A stretch of DNA of 64,000 bases from Siminovitchia acidinfaciens (lineage in GTDB: Bacteria; Bacillota; Bacilli; Bacillales; Bacillaceae_C), in the NCBI RefSeq assembly GCF_003605385.1, contig NZ_QYTV02000001.1:828249-892248 (forward strand), given 5' to 3'. The notes below the pieces were generated by a model. It saw only the letters and a list, made by a program, of their open reading frames with translations. It was not told where the DNA came from and made no database searches. Each line of letters opens with the position of its first letter. Positions within the stretch are counted from its first letter, which is position 1. Shown one piece after another: positions 1-8,640 of the stretch. Made by a program: the position numbers and the translations under genes.

Positions 1-1108
1 GACGAAAAAATTGATTGCCAAGAAAAAAGAAAATCCTGATATTAAGATTGTTCTTATAACAGATGAAATCAATACATCATATGGCTCTCATAAAAACTGG
101 CAATTTGAAATGCTGAAGAAGAATGGGATTGATGTACTGATCACTGATGTGGATCCGCTTAGGGACTCGAATCCTCTGTACTCAGCTGTTTGGAGAATGT
201 TTTTCCAGTGGCTGGGCCAAAAAGGAAATGGAACAATTCCTAATGCCATGGCTGATACTGCACCAAAAATGACAGCCAGATCTTATTTGAAGATGTTAAA
301 TATCAAAGCTAATCATCGGAAGACTGTGGCGACTGATAAAACTTCTCTCGTCTTATCGGGAAATCCTCACGACGCCAGTGCTCTTCACTCGAATATCGGA
401 TTCCAGATTGACGGGCCGTTTGTCAAGAATTTGCTTGAGTCCGAACAGGCTGCGGTCAATCTTGCAGGGGGAGAAAAGCTTCCAGTGTACCATGGCAATG
501 AAAATTCATCGGGAGATCATAAGGTACAACTTATAACGGAAGGGAAGGTGCTTGACAAAACCCTCACTTCCATCAAGTCGGCCGAAAAGGGAGACGAACT
601 ATGGCTTTCCATGTTTTACCTTGCCGAACGAAAAATCATTGATGCTCTGCTTGATGCTGACGGCCGCGGGGTAAAAGTTAGAATCATCATGGATCCCAAC
701 GAAAATGCTTTTGGGTCGAAGAAAACCGGACTCCCAAATAAGCCTGTTGCTCTGGAACTTGAGGAAAAAACAGAAGGAAGAATAAAAATCCGCTGGTATA
801 ATACTGGACAGGAACAGTATCATTCAAAACTACTCTACATTAAGAAAAAGAATAAGGTCCTTATTACAGGCGGTTCGACCAACTACACTGCAAGAAATTT
901 GGATAATTACAATTTGGAAACGAATGTGTATATAGAAGCGCCTTTAAATTCTCCACTTGTTATAGATTTGGACAACTTTTTTCAAAGGCAATGGAGAAAC
1001 GAAGGTGGGCAATTTACTGTCGATGTAAAAGAAAGCTTAAGTCCGTTGACCTTCGGACAGCAGGTAGTTTATTTTTTACAAAAAGTATTCAGCTTCACTA
1101 CGTTTTAA
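1..1108 (+). CDS. phospholipase D-family protein, 5' partial
   Basis: The frame is open from the left edge and no ribosome site is visible before the TTG at 11, so the N-terminus probably lies outside the window. Two HKD-type motifs show the phospholipase D superfamily (cardiolipin synthase, PLD-like nucleases and transferases). The first is NHRKTVATD near residue 102 counted from position 11, with full HxKx4D spacing. The second is YHSKLLYIK near residue 270, where the Asp is replaced by Lys but GGSTN follows. The first half is therefore canonical and the second slightly degenerate. Substrate unknown; phospholipid transfer is only the family default. A terminator follows at 1115. Confidence 0.75.
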   Translation, partial: TKKLIAKKKENPDIKIVLITDEINTSYGSHKNWQFEMLKKNGIDVLITDVDPLRDSNPLYSAVWRMFFQWLGQKGNGTIPNAMADTAPKMTARSYLKMLNIKANHRKTVATDKTSLVLSGNPHDASALHSNIGFQIDGPFVKNLLESEQAAVNLAGGEKLPVYHGNENSSGDHKVQLITEGKVLDKTLTSIKSAEKGDELWLSMFYLAERKIIDALLDADGRGVKVRIIMDPNENAFGSKKTGLPNKPVALELEEKTEGRIKIRWYNTGQEQYHSKLLYIKKKNKVLITGGSTNYTARNLDNYNLETNVYIEAPLNSPLVIDLDNFFQRQWRNEGGQFTVDVKESLSPLTFGQQVVYFLQKVFSFTTF

Positions 1109-1114
1109 ACATAG

Positions 1115-1143
1115 AACACTTCATTTTTATGAGGTGTTTTTTT
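1115..1143 (+). terminator. rho-independent terminator
   Basis: Ten-bp stem AACACTTCAT/ATGAGGTGTT with a TTTT loop, followed by a T-run. Ends the phospholipase D-type gene. Confidence 0.85.
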
Positions 1144-1201
1144 CGAATAAAACCAGAGGATTAAACAACAATAAGAGCAGACAGATGGAGGTGAAAAGAC
1201 G

Positions 1202-1801
1202 ATGCAACTGGCAGCCCATGAATTTCGTGATCTTAGTGAATTGATCGCCAGCTGTTATAATACGGTTACCTGTATGGGGTCGTTTATCAATCAGGCGCAG
1301 GATCCTGAGCTAAAATCGATGCTGGAAAGGCATTATCCCAAGCATATTGCGGACTATAATTTGAAGGTGGATTTTGTACAGAGTGTCTCGACACCGGACA
1401 TAACGAAGTTCCAGCCGGATGACTTAACAAAGAAGCTTGACAATTATACGGCCCCGCCACAAATAGTCAGTGCATCAGCCCCAAGAACTGATGCGACAAC
1501 CCACACTGACCGTGAAATTGCTTTGGCCTATCTGCTTAACCAAAAGGCGGCGGCAAAAAATTATGCGTCAGCCGTACTGGAATGCGCCAATCCGGAGCTA
1601 AGGACATTTCTTGAAAATGCCTTTCTAAACAGCAGTAGGCATTCTTACGAGGTTTGGCAGTATATGGCTCAAAAGGGGTATTATCCACTTTCCCCTGCAC
1701 CACAGCAAGATATTCAAATGGTAAGCAGCATGTATCAAATTGTCCCGCAGCCTCCATTATTTGGGGGACAACAGGCTAATCCACAATCTTTTTTACAGTA
1801 A
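1202..1801 (+). CDS. spore coat protein, CotF domain family
   Basis: 199 residues. The central part (about residues 105-165, from DREIALAYLLNQKAAAKNYA to YMAQKGYYP) is typical of the coat F domain, a helical-bundle family of spore coat proteins. The N-terminal 70 residues (HEFRDLSELIASCYN... then DPELKSMLERHYPKH) look like a second, diverged copy of the same helical pattern. The C-terminal tail is Pro/Gln-rich, as in many coat proteins. The ATG at 1202 has GGAGGTGAAAAG just upstream. It is monocistronic between two terminators. The exact coat layer and sporulation sigma factor cannot be told from sequence. Confidence 0.75.
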   Translation: MQLAAHEFRDLSELIASCYNTVTCMGSFINQAQDPELKSMLERHYPKHIADYNLKVDFVQSVSTPDITKFQPDDLTKKLDNYTAPPQIVSASAPRTDATTHTDREIALAYLLNQKAAAKNYASAVLECANPELRTFLENAFLNSSRHSYEVWQYMAQKGYYPLSPAPQQDIQMVSSMYQIVPQPPLFGGQQANPQSFLQ

Positions 1802-1807
1802 TTGGTT

Positions 1808-1841
1808 AAGACAGTCCATAAAGCGGACTGTCTTCTTTTAC
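1808..1841 (+). terminator. rho-independent terminator
   Basis: Stem AAGACAGTCC/GGACTGTCTT with a 7-nt loop, followed by CTTTTA, directly after the coat-protein stop. Confidence 0.85.
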
Positions 1842-2079
1842 ATTTTGTCATATGACTTACGGTAAAAAGTGGGGCGGAATCATAACTCTGAACTATTGCA
1901 CCCCGTCAAATTATTGTGCCAGTACCACGTTCCTTTGTCGCATGCGGTGGTCATTCGCTTCTCCGATAGTCCGTATTCTTAAGAATAGACATAATTTGTT
2001 CCTTTTTAAATCACGCATCATTCAGTATAATGTTAAGATGGTTAGAGTGTTATTTTTTGATTAAAGAGGAGAAATTTGA

Positions 2080-3258
2080 ATGACCTCACAGAAAAAGCAA
2101 ATCCCTAAAATTGATTACGGAATAATTCTCACTTTGATGTTGATGATGATAGCAAGCCTTATCATTATCTTTAGCGCCCAAACAACAGGGCAATATAAAA
2201 CAAACTTCGTCCTGCAGCAGGTCATGTGGTATACGATTGGCTCGGTTGTCGCAGCTTTTGTTATGCAACTTGATTCTGAACAAATGAGAAAAATTTCTTG
2301 GTATCTATATGGTGCTGGCCTTGTCATGCTTATTATTCTATTTCTTTCACCAGATAATATTGCATTTACAAGAAGAGTGAACGGGGCACAAAGCTGGTTC
2401 TTCATACCCGGAGCGGGAGCCATTCAGCCTTCAGAATTCATGAAGGTATTTACCATCTTGGTACTGGCGAGACTTGCTACTGATCACCATGTGAAATTCA
2501 TCCATAAAACAACAAAAACAGATTTTTGGTTACTGATGAAGCTGGGATTGACAACAGCAGTTCCGGTAGCATTCATTTTAAAACAGCCTGACCTTGGAAC
2601 GTCACTCGTCTTTTTAGCGATATTCCTGGGCGTGGTCCTGGTTTCCGGGGTCACTTGGAAACTGCTTGTTCCGATATTTGCAAGTGTTTCCCTGCTTGGA
2701 GGAACGGTTCTCTATATTGCGATTAAAATGCCGCAGTATTTAAAGTTCCTTGGTGTTAAGCAATATCAATTCAAACGGATCTATTCCTGGCTTGACCCAT
2801 ATACATATCAATCAAACGAAGGCTTCCAGCTTGTGAAGTCCCTCCTTGCGATTGGCTCAGGAATGACGAGTGGGAAAGGGTTCGGCAACAGGGAAGTGTA
2901 CATGCCGGAGAGCCATTCGGACTTTATTTTCAGTACCCTTGGGGAAGAGTTTGGTTTTATCGGTGGAAGTATCGTTATAAGTCTCTTTTTCCTGCTGATT
3001 TATCAGATTACGAGAGTGGGTCTGGACACTAAGAATCCATTTTATTCCTATATTTGTGTCGGTGTCATTTCGATGATCGCATTTCACGTGTTCCAAAATA
3101 TCGGCATGACCATCGGTCTTTTACCGATTACCGGAATTCCGCTTCCTTTTATCAGCTACGGAGGAAGCTCGCTCCTCTCTAATATGTTGGCTATCGGGAT
3201 AATCATGTCTGTACGGTACCATTATAGAAAATATATGTTTTCATCTAATGACGAGTAA
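2080..3258 (+). CDS. FtsW/RodA/SpoVE-family peptidoglycan polymerase
   Basis: 392 residues, about ten membrane segments. Members of this SEDS family polymerise lipid II into glycan strands together with a class B penicillin-binding protein. Family marks are AIQPSEFMK near residue 115, QPDLGTS near 173, and the C-terminal signature NIGMTIGLLPITGIPLPFIS followed by YGGSSLL (about residues 345-375). The ATG at 2080 follows AAGAGGAGAAA with normal spacing. It stands alone between terminators, away from a division cluster, which fits RodA or an accessory paralogue better than FtsW. I cannot choose between RodA, SpoVE and FtsW, so no symbol is given. Confidence 0.85.
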   Translation: MTSQKKQIPKIDYGIILTLMLMMIASLIIIFSAQTTGQYKTNFVLQQVMWYTIGSVVAAFVMQLDSEQMRKISWYLYGAGLVMLIILFLSPDNIAFTRRVNGAQSWFFIPGAGAIQPSEFMKVFTILVLARLATDHHVKFIHKTTKTDFWLLMKLGLTTAVPVAFILKQPDLGTSLVFLAIFLGVVLVSGVTWKLLVPIFASVSLLGGTVLYIAIKMPQYLKFLGVKQYQFKRIYSWLDPYTYQSNEGFQLVKSLLAIGSGMTSGKGFGNREVYMPESHSDFIFSTLGEEFGFIGGSIVISLFFLLIYQITRVGLDTKNPFYSYICVGVISMIAFHVFQNIGMTIGLLPITGIPLPFISYGGSSLLSNMLAIGIIMSVRYHYRKYMFSSNDE

Positions 3259-3290
3259 AGTCGCCCCTGTTAAGGGGCGACTTTTTTTTG
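3258..3290 (+). terminator. rho-independent terminator
   Basis: Stem AAGTCGCCCC/GGGGCGACTT with TGTTAA loop and eight T residues, right after the SEDS gene stop. Confidence 0.92.
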
Positions 3291-3414
3291 ATGCACTAAC
3301 AAATTAAAATTCACTTTCGCATCGATATATGTCAATATAATGCAGAAGTGGTTCAAAACAAATAAAATAAACCTTTTAGAAGAGAAAGAATAGATATCCA
3401 ATTGAAAAATTCTT

Positions 3415-3565
3415 TGCCTAGCTTCGACAGACAGGAAGTCGCGTCCTGAGCCTGCCAATGCACAAGCCGTGGTGCTTTAAGGCGGCCACCGCTTGTCGCC
3501 CCTAAACTGCCGGCTTCCGCATTTCTGAACAGTCTGTACGTGGATGGACAGGCGTTTGTGTTTTT
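3415..3565. repeat. decayed interspersed hairpin repeat
   Basis: Remnant of the interspersed repeat seen elsewhere in the window (see 53560-53822). Shared blocks are the GGTGCTTTAAGGCGGCC stretch and the block GTCTGTACGTGGATGGACAG, the second of which recurs near 53779 with one change. It fills most of the 382-nt gap between 3258 and 3641; the rest holds the sigma-54 promoter at 3571. Confidence 0.6.
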
Positions 3566-3570
3566 CTTTA

Positions 3571-3586
3571 TGGCATGCTTCTTGCA
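3571..3586 (+). promoter_or_regulatory. sigma-54 (SigL) -24/-12 promoter
   Basis: TGGCAT-N5-TTGCA gives the invariant GG and GC doublets exactly ten bases apart, matching TGGCAY-N5-TTGCW. It lies about 55 nt before the NCS1 permease start, which leaves a short leader ending in AAGGGGGAAA. Transcription would need an enhancer-binding activator; none is encoded next to it. Confidence 0.75.
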
Positions 3587-3640
3587 TTGAATATTATAAA
3601 AATATAGAAAAAATAAAAAAGAAAAAAAGGGGGAAATGAC

Positions 3641-4999
3641 ATGGCGCGTTTGCAAGCTGTGCTTGGCAACGATAATATACGCCCGCTGTCAATGCAGCAG
3701 CGTTCTGTAGGTTTTTTTGGCATTTTTTCAATTTGGGTAGCGGCTAACTTTGTTATTACAACAATTTTAACAGGGATGCTTTTCTTGCCGGATATTTCGT
3801 TTTTTGATGCATTAAAAGTGATTTTCCTAGGGTCCGCAATTGGCGCTATTCCAATTGCGCTCATGGGAAGGATTGGAACGACGACAGGGCTTCCGACGAT
3901 GGTAATCACCCGGGCCGCCTTTGGACAGAAAGGCGCTTTGCTTCCAGCAGCAGCTAATACAATCATACTTGTTGGCTGGAGCTGGATTCAGGCTTATATG
4001 GCAGGTTTAAGTTTCGATTACGCATTTAACTATTTGACGGGGTACAGCAATGTTAATTTGTTTACGATTTTAACCCAGGGTCTTGTTGTTTTTATTACGA
4101 TTTACGGAATTCGCGGTATCGATACAGCCCAACGGTTTATTTCAACCGCGATGTTAACTTTGTCATTCATGGTTTTTTATAAATTGTTCACCGCATATGA
4201 TGTTCATTCTCTAATCCAATTGCAATTATCTAAAAATCCTGAAATAACATTTATTATCGCTTTCGACATCGTTATTGCAACCGCTTTTTCTTGGATGTCA
4301 TCGGTTTGCGACTATAACCGGAGTGCCAAGTCGGAAACGGGCGGAATGATTGCCACTTATTTGGGATATGTACTGGCATCGATGGTAGCATTCGGTCTTG
4401 GAGCAGCTGTCGGCGGCTTCAGTCTGGCGCTTGGAATGGAGCAGACATATGATCCTGTTGTTTTGCTTGCAGCCCATGGATTTGGTTTGATTGCGGCAAT
4501 TGTTGTTTTTCTTTCGGTCGTATCGACAAATGCGATGGCGTTGTACAGTGCGAATATGTCGTTTTTGAATGTATTCCCGAAAGCTTCTTTTTGGAAAACA
4601 GCACTCGTATTAGGTGTCATTACAATTTCAGGGGCATTGTTGAAGGAAAGGCTGATGACGCATTTCTTTGACTTCGTACTTTTTATCGCAACTTTATATA
4701 TACCGATTTTTGCTATTGTCCTGGCGGATTTCTACCTTGTAAAAAAGAGGCGCTATGATGAAGAAGATATCGCCCTTGATAAGAAAGGTTTGTACCGCTA
4801 TGTAAAAGGTGTTCATCCGGCTGCATATATTGCCTATGTGTTAAGTGCTGCTTTTGCGCTTTTCTTCACATATGTCAGCCCGCTGTCTATTGGGTCTACC
4901 GTGTTGACGTTCTTTGTAGCAGGAATTCTTTATACTGTTCTTGCAAAAATGATGCGCTCTAGTGCAGTAGAAAATGTGGAAGGTGAAAAAATAGCATGA
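3641..4999 (+). CDS. NCS1-family permease (cytosine/purine/allantoin type)
   Basis: 452 residues with about twelve hydrophobic segments. The N-terminus (RPLSMQQRSVGFFGIFSIWVAANF, then GMLFLP and IPIALMGRIGTTTGLPTMV) is characteristic of nucleobase:cation symporter-1 proteins, which import nucleobases, hydantoins, allantoin or thiamine. ATG at 3641 has AAAAAGGGGGAAA upstream. It overlaps the next gene by four bases (ATGA), so it is translationally coupled to an amidohydrolase. That suggests the imported compound is the substrate of the enzymes behind it. The substrate itself cannot be read from the sequence. Confidence 0.85.
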   Translation: MARLQAVLGNDNIRPLSMQQRSVGFFGIFSIWVAANFVITTILTGMLFLPDISFFDALKVIFLGSAIGAIPIALMGRIGTTTGLPTMVITRAAFGQKGALLPAAANTIILVGWSWIQAYMAGLSFDYAFNYLTGYSNVNLFTILTQGLVVFITIYGIRGIDTAQRFISTAMLTLSFMVFYKLFTAYDVHSLIQLQLSKNPEITFIIAFDIVIATAFSWMSSVCDYNRSAKSETGGMIATYLGYVLASMVAFGLGAAVGGFSLALGMEQTYDPVVLLAAHGFGLIAAIVVFLSVVSTNAMALYSANMSFLNVFPKASFWKTALVLGVITISGALLKERLMTHFFDFVLFIATLYIPIFAIVLADFYLVKKRRYDEEDIALDKKGLYRYVKGVHPAAYIAYVLSAAFALFFTYVSPLSIGSTVLTFFVAGILYTVLAKMMRSSAVENVEGEKIA

Positions 5000-5802
5000 C
5001 AAAGTGGAAATTGGCTGTTGTGCAAGATGATTTTAACGGCGAAGGCAATTTGGAATTAATGGAATCACACATAACGGCCTGTATGCAAAAGGAACCGGAA
5101 ACAAAGCTTATTTTGTTCCCGGAAGCCGCGGCTGCCGGATATATCTTTTCAGAAGAGCATGTAAGGAGTAAAGCCGAGCCGGCGGATGGAAATGCTTTTA
5201 GCTTCCTGTCCGTGTTGGCAAAAAAATATAAACTGTATATAGGTTACGGTTTTATTGAAAAGAAGGACGACAAGATATTTAATTCTATGAATTTGATTAG
5301 TCCTCAGGGTGAGCTTTTGGACACCTATCAGAAAATACATTTGACGCCTCTGGAAAAACATTTATTTTCGGCAGGCGATAGACTTGTCACTGTAAAAACT
5401 GAGCTGGGAACAATCGGTATGATGATCTGCTGGGATATGGCATTTCCGGAGCTGGCTCGCCTGCTGGAAAAACAAGGAGCAGATGTGATTCTAGCACCAA
5501 GTGCATGGGAAAGTCCGTATGAGGCTCCGTATCATCGTATGGCATCTGCTAGGGCGATGGATAATACGGTCTATTTGGCGACTTGCAATTATACCGGCGG
5601 GAAAGGAGATATCCAATTTTTTGGAAGATCCGCCATTTTTGGACCGGATGGAGAAGTGATTAGCTCACAAACCGGGGATGTTACAGCAGAAATAGATATA
5701 GAAAAACGGCAAGAGCTTAAAGAAAATTTTTATTCGATGCGTTCAGATGAACGAAGAGATTTATATAAGATTCAATGGAGGAAAGAGAGCTGTGGAATTT
5801 AA
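4996..5802 (+). CDS. carbon-nitrogen hydrolase (nitrilase superfamily amidase)
   Basis: 268 residues. The Glu-Lys-Cys catalytic triad of the nitrilase superfamily is complete: Glu43 in LFPEAAAAGY, Lys113 in YQKIHL and Cys145 in MICWDMAFPE. Such enzymes hydrolyse amides, carbamoyl groups or nitriles. The start overlaps the permease stop by four bases and the end overlaps the cyclase start by eleven, so the three genes form one tightly coupled unit. The branch (omega-amidase, N-carbamoyl amidase, guanidino-amide hydrolase) cannot be assigned by eye. Cytoplasmic; no signal peptide. Confidence 0.85.
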   Translation: MTKWKLAVVQDDFNGEGNLELMESHITACMQKEPETKLILFPEAAAAGYIFSEEHVRSKAEPADGNAFSFLSVLAKKYKLYIGYGFIEKKDDKIFNSMNLISPQGELLDTYQKIHLTPLEKHLFSAGDRLVTVKTELGTIGMMICWDMAFPELARLLEKQGADVILAPSAWESPYEAPYHRMASARAMDNTVYLATCNYTGGKGDIQFFGRSAIFGPDGEVISSQTGDVTAEIDIEKRQELKENFYSMRSDERRDLYKIQWRKESCGI

Positions 5803-6439
5803 AAGAATAGTAGATTTGACCTTGCCATTGGACAATAACATTCCGATTTTTCCGGGTGATCCGGAACCGAATGTGCGTCCTGCTACGACTATAGAAAAGC
5901 ATGGTTATAATACTTCACACTTAGATATAGGCTCACATACGGGAACCCATGTGGATGCCCCTTTCCATTTTAGGAAAGAGGGAAAAACGATTGATCGGCT
6001 TCCGTTGGAGAGTTTTATAGGAGAAGGTGTGTTGATTCCTGCGACTAATAAAAAAAGCGGAGAGGCAATCACGGTTGAAGATGCAGCCCCGTATTTCGAT
6101 AAGCTGGGTCCAGGAAAAGTCGTTTTATTCCATACAGGCTGGACTAAGTATTTGGAGGAAGAGGAATACTTCAACCACCCTTACGTGGATATTGAGGTCA
6201 TTGTCAAAATGCTTGAACTTGGTGTCCGAACGTTTTTTATAGATGCGTTGAATATTGACCCGCCTAACGGAGAGCAGTTTCCTGCGCATGAAGCCATTAC
6301 TGTTGTTAATGGAATCATCGGAGAAAATTTTACTAACTTTGATCAAATCACCTTTAACAAACCGCTGATTATCGCACTTCCTTTAAAAGTTGCAAACGGG
6401 GATGGCTCGCCTGTAAGGGCTGTTGCGATGGAAATATAA
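5792..6439 (+). CDS. cyclase family protein (kynurenine formamidase-like)
   Basis: 215 residues from the GTG at 5792, chosen because GGAGGAAAGAG sits just before it; further in-frame codons upstream lie inside the previous gene. The metal-binding signature HxGTHxDxPxH is intact (His49 to His59, HTGTHVDAPFH). The family includes arylformamidase KynB and other metal-dependent amide, ester or lactone hydrolases. Since no tryptophan-catabolic genes are nearby, kynurenine formamidase is unlikely to be the true role. A second ring-opening or deformylating step on the substrate taken up by the NCS1 permease is more plausible, by inference from the operon. Confidence 0.82.
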   Translation: MEFKRIVDLTLPLDNNIPIFPGDPEPNVRPATTIEKHGYNTSHLDIGSHTGTHVDAPFHFRKEGKTIDRLPLESFIGEGVLIPATNKKSGEAITVEDAAPYFDKLGPGKVVLFHTGWTKYLEEEEYFNHPYVDIEVIVKMLELGVRTFFIDALNIDPPNGEQFPAHEAITVVNGIIGENFTNFDQITFNKPLIIALPLKVANGDGSPVRAVAMEI

Positions 6440-6463
6440 ATATACATCGGGAGGGTTTTAATA

Positions 6464-7462
6464 ATGCCAAAGTACAAACCGAAAGATTCATCACAATCTC
6501 CCCGCTTTGTAGGGAACAGGACTTTCATGAGGTTGGAACAGGTCAGAACGACTGATGATATAGATTTTGCCGTTCTCGGCGTACCTTTTGATACAGCAGC
6601 ATCCAACCGGACCGGGCAGCGTTTGGGTCCTCAGCATATCCGTGATTTTTCCGTATTGCTCCGTCCGTACAATCCGGATATGGACATCGACATATTTGAA
6701 TATTGCTCAGGGGTTGACTACGGGGATATCAACGTCATCCCGGGAAATGCACTCCGGACATATGACAGCATAGTTGAAGGCTTGACGCCGCTTCTCGAGA
6801 AAAACGTCATCCCTGTCATCATGGGAGGGGACCACTCTATCACATTGGGGAATTTGCGCGCCTTCCATAAGAAATACGGAAAGATTGCACTTGTTCATTT
6901 CGATTCACATGGCGATACATGGGAGCATTACTACGGAGAGAAATATATGCACGGCACCCCGTTCAGGCGGGCAGCTGAAGAAGGGCTGCTGGATATGGAG
7001 CATTCAATCCAGGTTGGCATGAGAGGTCCGCTTTACGGACCGGGAGACATTGAAGATGCAAGGGATCTTGGATTCGAGGTAATTACGATGAAGGAAATTC
7101 GCCAAATCGGTTTTGACGAAGTCATGAGAAGAATTCATGACCGCGTAAAAGATCGCCCGGTGTTTGTCACATACGACATCGACTTTGTTGATCCGGCGTT
7201 CGCACCGGGGACAGGAACGCCTGAGGTCGGAGGGCCGACAAGCTATGAGGCGTTGGAATACGTCCGCGGGTTGGACGGACTGGACGTTGTCGGTTTTGAC
7301 CTAGTGGAAGTGCTCCCAGCTTATGATGCCAACGAAATTACGGCCGTGCTGGCTTCGGCAGTTATCTATGAAATGATTACACTGGTTGCGCTGAAAAAAA
7401 GACGGCAAATGGAGGAAAGAAAAAGGCTGTTATTACAATTTGAGGCAATTAAAGATGTATAG
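6464..7462 (+). CDS. ureohydrolase (agmatinase/guanidino-acid hydrolase family), copy 1
   Basis: 332 residues. All six Mn ligands of the arginase/agmatinase family are visible: His124 in GGDHS, Asp147-His149-Asp151 in DSHGD, and Asp238-Asp240 in YDIDFVDPAF. The enzyme should release urea, or ammonia, from a guanidino compound. Instead of the usual DAHxD it has DSHGDTW, and it carries MHGTPFRRA near residue 163, so it is not a textbook SpeB agmatinase. GGAGGG precedes the ATG; the gene is 24 nt behind the cyclase in the same operon. A paralogue with the same ungapped spacing lies at 9621. Confidence 0.85.
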   Translation: MPKYKPKDSSQSPRFVGNRTFMRLEQVRTTDDIDFAVLGVPFDTAASNRTGQRLGPQHIRDFSVLLRPYNPDMDIDIFEYCSGVDYGDINVIPGNALRTYDSIVEGLTPLLEKNVIPVIMGGDHSITLGNLRAFHKKYGKIALVHFDSHGDTWEHYYGEKYMHGTPFRRAAEEGLLDMEHSIQVGMRGPLYGPGDIEDARDLGFEVITMKEIRQIGFDEVMRRIHDRVKDRPVFVTYDIDFVDPAFAPGTGTPEVGGPTSYEALEYVRGLDGLDVVGFDLVEVLPAYDANEITAVLASAVIYEMITLVALKKRRQMEERKRLLLQFEAIKDV

Positions 7463-7566
7463 CAACGAATGATTAAAGTAAGTCTTCGCTGAAGTTATCA
7501 ATCTGGCAATAAAGGTTGGAAGTTTTTCAGGGAATTAAGAAGATTAATATGGTACTTGGTAAATAA

Positions 7567-7600
7567 AAACTCAACAATGCTGATGCATTGTTGAGTTTTA
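7567..7600. terminator. bidirectional terminator between converging genes
   Basis: Stem AACTCAACAATG/CATTGTTGAGTT with a short loop, A-rich on the left and T-rich on the right, so it can serve both the ureohydrolase operon and the converging LysR gene. Confidence 0.85.
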
Positions 7601-8485
7601 TTCTATATCCGATTTTGTCCATAATGATTCGATCACATCGCTGAATGATTTAAGTACATCCTTCTCTTCATTTTTCTTTAAATAAATAAGAGAAGTTTTA
7701 AGGCCTATCTTTTGATCCGTCAATTCAATAGGTATGAGTTCGCCACTTTGGATCTCTCTTTTTATTAGGTTGCTGGAAAGCAAACCATAGCCAGTACCGT
7801 TTAATACAGCCCGCTTAATAGCCTCTTCACTACCGATTTCTATAACTTTTCTGGGTGAAAAATTGGCATGCTGCATATATTGATTAATCATTGATTGAAG
7901 GATAATCCCGACTCTATACCTAATAAAGGGAAATGTATTTAATATGTGATTAATTCGTTCTGAATCAAATATATCTTTCGAGATAACGAGCAAAAGCTCT
8001 TCTTCATCCAGGATGATGTTGTTTATACCGCTTTTCGAAACTTCTCCGGCAACGACGCCCAAATCGTAAGTATTGTTTTCAACACCTTTTAACACTTCGT
8101 CACTATTGCATGACGTTAAATTAATATGAACATCAGGAAAGGTCTTTAAAAATTCCGAAATGACCATAGGGAAATAGTTGGTGCAATAAAATTCAGGAGC
8201 CGCAACTTTAAGGTAGCCATGTGGTTTTTCAAGCTCCAAAAATGCAGCTTCCATTTCGTCAACGATATGAAAAAGTTCATCAGTGTATTTTTTCAACAGT
8301 TTGCCTGCGGGAGTCAAATGGTTTTTTCTGCCAACTCGAAAGAACAATAATTGATTCAGTTCCCTTTCTAGCGACTGAATTTGTGCCGTAACCGTCGGCT
8401 GTGTAAAATTCAGTTTTTCTGCCGCTTTTGTAAAGTTCAGGCACTCTGCCACAACTTGGAACGTTTTTAAGTTCCTTAATTCCAT
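7598..8485 (-). CDS. LysR-family transcriptional regulator
   Basis: 295 residues from the ATG at 8485, preferred over the GTG at 8494 because AGGAG then has an 8-nt spacing. The N-terminal winged helix (FQVVAECLNFTKAAEKLNFTQPTV... LFFRVGRKNHLTPAG) is standard LysR; the remainder (about residues 90-290) is the periplasmic-binding-protein-like effector domain. It is transcribed away from the hydroxyacid dehydrogenase gene, the usual arrangement for a LysR regulator and its target, with two palindromes in the shared intergenic region. The effector is probably an intermediate of the cluster's pathway (inference). Confidence 0.9.
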   Translation of the reverse strand: MELRNLKTFQVVAECLNFTKAAEKLNFTQPTVTAQIQSLERELNQLLFFRVGRKNHLTPAGKLLKKYTDELFHIVDEMEAAFLELEKPHGYLKVAAPEFYCTNYFPMVISEFLKTFPDVHINLTSCNSDEVLKGVENNTYDLGVVAGEVSKSGINNIILDEEELLLVISKDIFDSERINHILNTFPFIRYRVGIILQSMINQYMQHANFSPRKVIEIGSEEAIKRAVLNGTGYGLLSSNLIKREIQSGELIPIELTDQKIGLKTSLIYLKKNEEKDVLKSFSDVIESLWTKSDIE

Positions 8486-8550
8486 CGATCCCACTCCTGT
8501 ATTCGTCTCTTTATATCATTTTATCATATTTGCCAAGATTCACATGCTGA

Positions 8551-8606
8551 AGTATCGAAAGATACTATGCATACGATAGATTTTATCAATTTCTCAACGA
8601 GAAATT
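8551..8606. promoter_or_regulatory. candidate LysR operator pair
   Basis: Two perfect inverted repeats lie in the 155-nt divergent intergenic region. The first is AGTATC-GAAA-GATACT at 8551-8566 and the second is AATTTCTC-AAC-GAGAAATT at 8588-8606. Centre-to-centre distance is about 38 bp. Either or both could be binding sites of the divergent LysR protein; which belongs to it is not known. Confidence 0.5.
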
Positions 8607-8640
8607 CCTATGCTAATTTTAAAAAGAAGGGGGTCATCGG

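Noticed and set aside
1852-2064. 70-codon open frame upstream of the FtsW/RodA gene
   Set aside because: No ribosome site, low-complexity Cys/Phe/Arg composition and no family resemblance; it overlaps the likely promoter region of the next gene.
5792-6439. Calling the cyclase-family gene kynB
   Set aside because: The metal motif fits the whole family, and no other tryptophan or kynurenine catabolic genes are present; the operon points elsewhere.
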